The position numbers and the translations under genes are program-made. From Taibaiella sp. (GTDB lineage: Bacteria; Bacteroidota; Bacteroidia; Chitinophagales; Chitinophagaceae), in assembly GCA_019739295.1 (NCBI GenBank), contig JAHHDV010000034.1, positions 1 through 35,527 of the forward strand: a DNA stretch of 35,527 nucleotides, written 5' to 3'. Below, piece after piece: positions 32,277 to 35,527 of the stretch. Every line of letters begins with the position of its first letter. Positions within the stretch are counted from its first letter, which is position 1. Under the pieces are notes generated by a model, which did not search any database, was not told where the DNA came from, and was given only the letters and a program-made list of their open reading frames with translations.

Positions 32277-32687
32277 ATGGAAAACGTAGTTAGCCTGGAA
32301 GTAGCCCAACAGGAAGTAAATAAATGGCTCGATTCAAAAAAGATAAAGGAAAAGGCAAGGGAAACACATAGCGAGAGCATTGAGTCACTGGTTTCCTCAG
32401 TTGCTGATAGCACTTTGATACTGAATGATGACAATAGTTTTTGTCACAAACTAAACTTCCAAGTTTTATCAGAAAGCGGAGAACCTATACTTTCAGAATT
32501 GGTTTATAAAAACCGATTAACTGTCGGCGAAGTAAATATGGCAAATAAGGGTGTTGCCCATAATGATGTTGATGGCCGTATACTAACGTATATGTCAGTC
32601 TTGACAAATACACCAAAAGGCAAATTAATGAAATTGGATACCCAGGACTATGCAGTTGCAAGATCAATAGTTGTGTTTTTTTTATAA
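32277..32687 (+). CDS. Tail assembly chaperone, short form (lambda gpG / Mu gp41 position)
   Basis: 136 residues in the zero frame, ending GTG TTT TTT TTA TAA. It starts 12 bp after the tube gene. The protein is mostly helical and acidic at the start, and the segment NRLTVGEVNMANKGVAHNDVDGRILTYMSVLTNT resembles the ordered domain of phage tail chaperones that hold the tape-measure protein during assembly. It lies between tube and tape measure, where lambda, Mu and most long-tailed phages encode this protein in two lengths. Confidence 0.8.
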   Translation: MENVVSLEVAQQEVNKWLDSKKIKEKARETHSESIESLVSSVADSTLILNDDNSFCHKLNFQVLSESGEPILSELVYKNRLTVGEVNMANKGVAHNDVDGRILTYMSVLTNTPKGKLMKLDTQDYAVARSIVVFFL

Positions 32688-32875
32688 GCCAGGATGAAAG
32701 TGAGAGTGAACGTATAAACAATGCCATTAAAACTGTTGTAAGGGAGCATCATTGGTCACCATCGGCAATTGATGCTCTTTTTTTAGATAGTATTGATCAT
32801 CATGGCCTTTTATTCTGGCACGAAGATATAAGGGAAGTTCACAAGGAAATAAAAGAAAGGCAGTCCAAAAAATAA
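32277..32875 (+). CDS. Tail assembly chaperone, long form made by -1 frameshift (gpGT-like)
   Basis: A -1 slip on T TTT TTA (32678-32684) lets the ribosome leave the zero frame just before the TAA and read 63 more codons to the TAA at 32873-32875. The added part is ISQDESESERINNAI, then VREHHWSPSAIDALFLDS, IDHHGLLFWHEDI and a Lys-rich end, a T-domain-like segment that in lambda recruits the tail tube protein. The long form is about 199 residues. The extension ends 4 bp before the tape-measure ATG, so it fills the gap exactly and would not be callable as a gene on its own. Confidence 0.8.
32678..32684 (+). promoter_or_regulatory. -1 ribosomal frameshift site T TTT TTA
   Basis: The last zero-frame codons are TTT (32679-32681) and TTA (32682-32684), preceded by T, giving the heptamer X XXY YYZ with the next zero-frame codon a TAA stop. 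The -1 frame is open for 63 codons from ATA at 32684. The site lies in a run of eight T. Confidence 0.8.
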
Positions 32876-32879
32876 GATC

Positions 32880-34769
32880 ATGACCCCATTTACTATTCCA
32901 ACTATATACACTGCCATTGACAAGGCATCAGGCCCCTTTCAAAGAATGGCTCAAAGAATGGTTTCTGCAGGTGATGCCATTGAAAAGAAATACAAAGCTA
33001 TTGCAGATGTAGCTAATGATCTTTCATTTAAAGCAGCAGCGGCAGGTGCAGCAATAATTGCTCCCCTAACTTTTGGTGTCACGCAATTTGCAAAATATGA
33101 GGATAAGCTCATTGATGTGGGTAAAACCACAGGAATGACAGGAGATGTGTTGAGTAAGTTTGGTGACGACATGATGAAATACACCAGGGAGACCCGAACA
33201 GGGATTGGGGATATATTAGCAATAGCAACCGTTGGTGGGTCTTTGGGGGTAGCCTCTAATCAATTGGATGAATTCACTAAATCAGCAGACAAGTTCAACA
33301 TCGCACTGGGGTCCGACTTTGGAAGTGTGGAAGAAGCAATAAGAACAATTGCATCTTCAAGGAATTTATTTGCTGAAACAAGGGGGCTTGAAGCTGGAGA
33401 CCAGATAACCAAGTTAGGTTCTGCTATTAACGAATTGACAAACGTAGGAGCTAAAGCATCAGAACTGGCAAACTTCGTTAATAGGATTGGGGCCTTGCCG
33501 GATGCATTAAAGCCATCAATCCAGATTACAACTGCCTTAGGAGCCGTATTTGACAAGTCTGGAATTTCTGCTGAAATAGCTTCATCTGGGTTCCAGAATC
33601 TTATATCACTTGGAGGTAGGGATATGCCTCAATTTGCCAAACAAATGAAGTTGTCGACCATAGAGGCGACAAAATTATTCAATACCGATCCGGCCAAATT
33701 TGCAATTGAGTTTTCAAAATCATTTGCAGGATTGAAAGCCGATCAGATAACTCAACAACTATACAAGATGGGTGTTAGGTCCAATGAGGTGATAAAAACT
33801 GTTGGGGCGCTCGGGTCTAACTATGGATTATTTCTTGAATACCAGGATTTGGCCAATAAGGCATTTAAGGATGGAACTTCATTAGCAGAAGAGGCTGCGC
33901 GTAAAAATGCAAACCTTGCTGCACGATGGGAGATTTTGAAAAACAAGGGCATGGAACTTTCAATACGAATTGGAGAATCGCTATTGCCAGCGGTTGATAA
34001 GATAATCGACAAGGTTGGTCCAGTTATAACAGCTACTTCAGACTGGGTAAGGGAAAACAAGGAATTGTCGAAAGGCATTTTGACAACTGTTGCAGTGGTT
34101 GGTGGTTTGTTACTAATGTTTGGGAGCCTCTTAAAAGTCATCGCACTTATTATTGAAGCAAAAAAGACATGGACAATGGTACAATTGGCATTAGATGCGG
34201 CTATGTGGGCGAACCCAATTGGTTTAATCATCTTGGCCATCATTGCATTAATTGCACTGGTGATTTTGATAATATATTATTGGGAAGAATGGGGAAAGAC
34301 AGTTGCATTATTTACGGGGCAGGTCGGCGCTTTAGCCGAAATGATCCAAACGTTAAGGCGAAATTGGGACATGATTACGAAAGCATTTAATGATGGTGGA
34401 ATAATTGCAGGACTTATTGCTATCAATCGAACTTTCAATGAAATGATCCTGGCTCCGGTTCAAAGATTAACCGAATTGTTGGGAGACCTGCCTTTGATAG
34501 GTGGCATTTTTAAAGAATCTGCCAGGGGTATTCAGATTATGAGGGAAAACAATGGGGCGGTAATGAGCAATGTTGATTCGGATAACCCTATTGAAAAAAT
34601 TAATCCAGGCAATATGTTTGAAACGGTAGTACAAAGATCATTCAGTGAAATGGTGAAAGAGAATAGATTGAAACTGGAGATCGTATCCCCCAATGCCAAT
34701 GTAAATGTGATAGAAAATGATAGCGGAATTCCAATTCAAATGCCTTCATCTGTTAAATCGCCTTGGTAA
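32880..34769 (+). CDS. Tail tape measure protein (TP901-like)
   Basis: 629 residues. The N-terminal half matches the TP901 core (YEDKLIDVGKTTGMTGDVLSKF, DILAIATVGGSLGVASNQLDEF, RLEAGDQ-type turns), with long alternating helices. Two hydrophobic segments lie at about 400-425 (GILTTVAVVGGLLLMFGSLLKVIALII) and 440-465 (NPIGLIILAIIALIALVILIIYYW), which in other phages insert in the target membrane. At roughly 0.15 nm of tail per residue the tail would be near 95 nm. The stop overlaps the next ATG by one base (TAATG). Confidence 0.9.
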   Translation: MTPFTIPTIYTAIDKASGPFQRMAQRMVSAGDAIEKKYKAIADVANDLSFKAAAAGAAIIAPLTFGVTQFAKYEDKLIDVGKTTGMTGDVLSKFGDDMMKYTRETRTGIGDILAIATVGGSLGVASNQLDEFTKSADKFNIALGSDFGSVEEAIRTIASSRNLFAETRGLEAGDQITKLGSAINELTNVGAKASELANFVNRIGALPDALKPSIQITTALGAVFDKSGISAEIASSGFQNLISLGGRDMPQFAKQMKLSTIEATKLFNTDPAKFAIEFSKSFAGLKADQITQQLYKMGVRSNEVIKTVGALGSNYGLFLEYQDLANKAFKDGTSLAEEAARKNANLAARWEILKNKGMELSIRIGESLLPAVDKIIDKVGPVITATSDWVRENKELSKGILTTVAVVGGLLLMFGSLLKVIALIIEAKKTWTMVQLALDAAMWANPIGLIILAIIALIALVILIIYYWEEWGKTVALFTGQVGALAEMIQTLRRNWDMITKAFNDGGIIAGLIAINRTFNEMILAPVQRLTELLGDLPLIGGIFKESARGIQIMRENNGAVMSNVDSDNPIEKINPGNMFETVVQRSFSEMVKENRLKLEIVSPNANVNVIENDSGIPIQMPSSVKSPW

Positions 34770-35179
34770 TGTTTGATTTGCTATTATATGAAACCGGGTC
34801 CGGTGGAGACCTAATGTTGACAGGATCAACAATAGAGTTTATTCACACCAATGAAGTACTGATCTACCTGGCTTTGTTTTCCGGTAACGAGTACTGGGCC
34901 AATGAATTTTTTGAAAGTAGTGAAAAAGTGAATTCCAAAACTGAGGAAGCCTTTCAGAATAATCCATTGTCCAGCATTGGCAGATTAAATATAGAGAATG
35001 CAATTATTGATGATTTAAAATTCATAAAAGCAAATGTTCCGGATGCTGAGATTGAAGTAAGGACCAGGATCGTATCCACGGACCGGATGAAGATCAGTAT
35101 CAGGATAAATAACCTGGTTTATGTATATGAATATCTTGGCGACAAAACTATTTACCTGGGAACTAACGAATTATGGTAA
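34769..35179 (+). CDS. Mu gp46-like baseplate protein (predicted)
   Basis: 136 residues; the ATG overlaps the tape-measure stop, and the in-frame TTG at 34763 is rejected. The order LMLTGSTIEFIHTNEVLIYLALFSGNEYW, NNPLSSIGRLNIENAIIDDLKF, then RTRIVSTDRMKISIRI fits the GP46/GpW-type fold: a short antiparallel sheet flanked by helices. Its position between tape measure and gp47-like gene is that of Mu gp46, although the Mu genes between tape measure and gp46 (gp43-gp45) are not seen here. It would form part of the baseplate wedge. Confidence 0.7.
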   Translation: MFDLLLYETGSGGDLMLTGSTIEFIHTNEVLIYLALFSGNEYWANEFFESSEKVNSKTEEAFQNNPLSSIGRLNIENAIIDDLKFIKANVPDAEIEVRTRIVSTDRMKISIRINNLVYVYEYLGDKTIYLGTNELW

Positions 35180-35527
35180 ACATTCCTAAATTAAGCGAAT
35201 TATATAATTCAATTCTGGCTGACCTACAGGCAGAATTGGGCGTTACTATCCCTTTGTGGACCAAGTCATTTATTAAGATCCTGGCTATGGTGCAAGCTAC
35301 AAAAATGCACTTAGCGTACCTGGCTCTTGGAGATGTGCAGCGGAATATATTCCCGGATACAGCAGACCCTGAGGCAATGGGAGGAACCCTGGAGCGATTT
35401 GGAAGGGTCAAAATAGGAAGAATGCCACTAACGGCCACTCAGGGTAAATATATAGTTCAGGTAACTGGGGATCCTGGTGCCACTATTCCAGTAAGCAGCA
35501 CCATGGTAACGGATGATGACAGTTCCA
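35173..35527 (+). CDS. Baseplate J/gp47-family protein, partial at right edge
   Basis: Open from the ATG at 35173 (overlapping the previous stop by 7 bp) to the end of the window, 118 codons. The start (VNIPKLSELYNSILADLQAELG), the helical LAMVQATKMHLAYLALGDVQRNIFPDTADPEAMGGTLERFGRVKIGRMPLTATQGKY and the strand IVQVTGDPGATIPVSSTMV match the N-terminal part of Mu gp47/P2 gpJ. This forms the outer wedge of the contractile baseplate. About two-thirds of the protein should lie outside the window. Confidence 0.85.
   Translation, partial: MVNIPKLSELYNSILADLQAELGVTIPLWTKSFIKILAMVQATKMHLAYLALGDVQRNIFPDTADPEAMGGTLERFGRVKIGRMPLTATQGKYIVQVTGDPGATIPVSSTMVTDDDSS

Larger units (their letters stand above)
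12558..35527 (+). mobile_element. Contractile-tailed (Mu-like tail) prophage, left part
   Basis: Starts at a tRNA-fragment attachment site. It contains integrase, excisionase-like HTH, cargo genes, S24-type repressor and Cro-like gene, replication initiator, primase-helicase, terminase pair, tail sheath, tube, frameshifted tail chaperone, tape measure and two baseplate genes. The sheath-tube-chaperone-tape measure-gp46-gp47 order matches the tail of phage Mu and its relatives. Integrase and replication genes show it is a site-specifically integrating temperate phage, not a transposable one. The segment is clearly more AT-rich than the left flank. It runs past the right edge, so head genes, lysis genes and the second attachment site are not visible. 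Confidence 0.95.

Noticed and set aside
12558..35527. CRISPR array or insertion sequence inside the prophage
   Set aside because: No direct repeats with unique spacers and no transposase were found; the repeats seen are short operator or origin-type elements.

Overview
The window comes from a Bacteroidota chromosome, probably a gliding or T9SS-bearing lineage such as Chitinophagales or Saprospirales. The evidence is a PKD protein with a type-B T9SS sorting domain (7928-9853), promoter boxes of the TAnnTTTG type, a lipA neighbour that looks like a typical Bacteroidota outer-membrane protein, and a Bacteroidota-type tyrosine recombinase. It splits into a resident chromosomal part (1 to about 12510) and the left part of an integrated contractile-tailed prophage (about 12511 to the right edge). 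The prophage is visibly more AT-rich, and its right end lies outside the window.

Chromosomal part: the end of an outer-membrane barrel gene, lipA, a membrane glycosyltransferase, a minus-strand cluster (membrane-bound class III cyclase, HD-domain hydrolase, YitT membrane protein), a PAP2 phosphatase with a PaaI-type thioesterase, the secreted PKD protein, a short-chain dehydrogenase, methionine aminopeptidase and a small Q-rich protein.

Prophage part: the left end is a 3' fragment of a CAT-anticodon tRNA (attachment site), followed by integrase and an excisionase-like HTH protein. A cargo zone (14.3-18.4 kb) holds a broken secreted protein, a membrane-anchored HNH protein, a GHKL-ATPase/STAS-like pair, and a membrane-protein/lipoprotein cluster facing a small winged-helix gene across a 24-bp perfect palindrome. 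A TIR-domain gene lies directly behind the S24-type phage repressor, which faces a Cro-like gene across TTGCGC operators. Next come small HTH genes, a gene-less stretch of RNA hairpins ending in a tRNA-like gene with an oversized anticodon loop, and a replication block (initiator, then primase-helicase). The initiator gene and its leader carry three clusters of TACAAA repeats at an 11-bp step plus a hexamer repeat, which looks like the phage origin. After some small genes come the terminase subunits, then directly sheath, tube, a tail chaperone pair joined by a T TTT TTA -1 frameshift site, tape measure, a gp46-like protein and a baseplate J/gp47-like protein cut by the window edge. No portal, protease or capsid gene is seen between terminase and tail.

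At nine places in both halves of the window, removing exactly one base restores a convincing reading frame. This suggests one-base insertion errors in the assembly or many recent frameshifts. These genes are listed as broken, and the caveat applies to any claim that rests on single bases.
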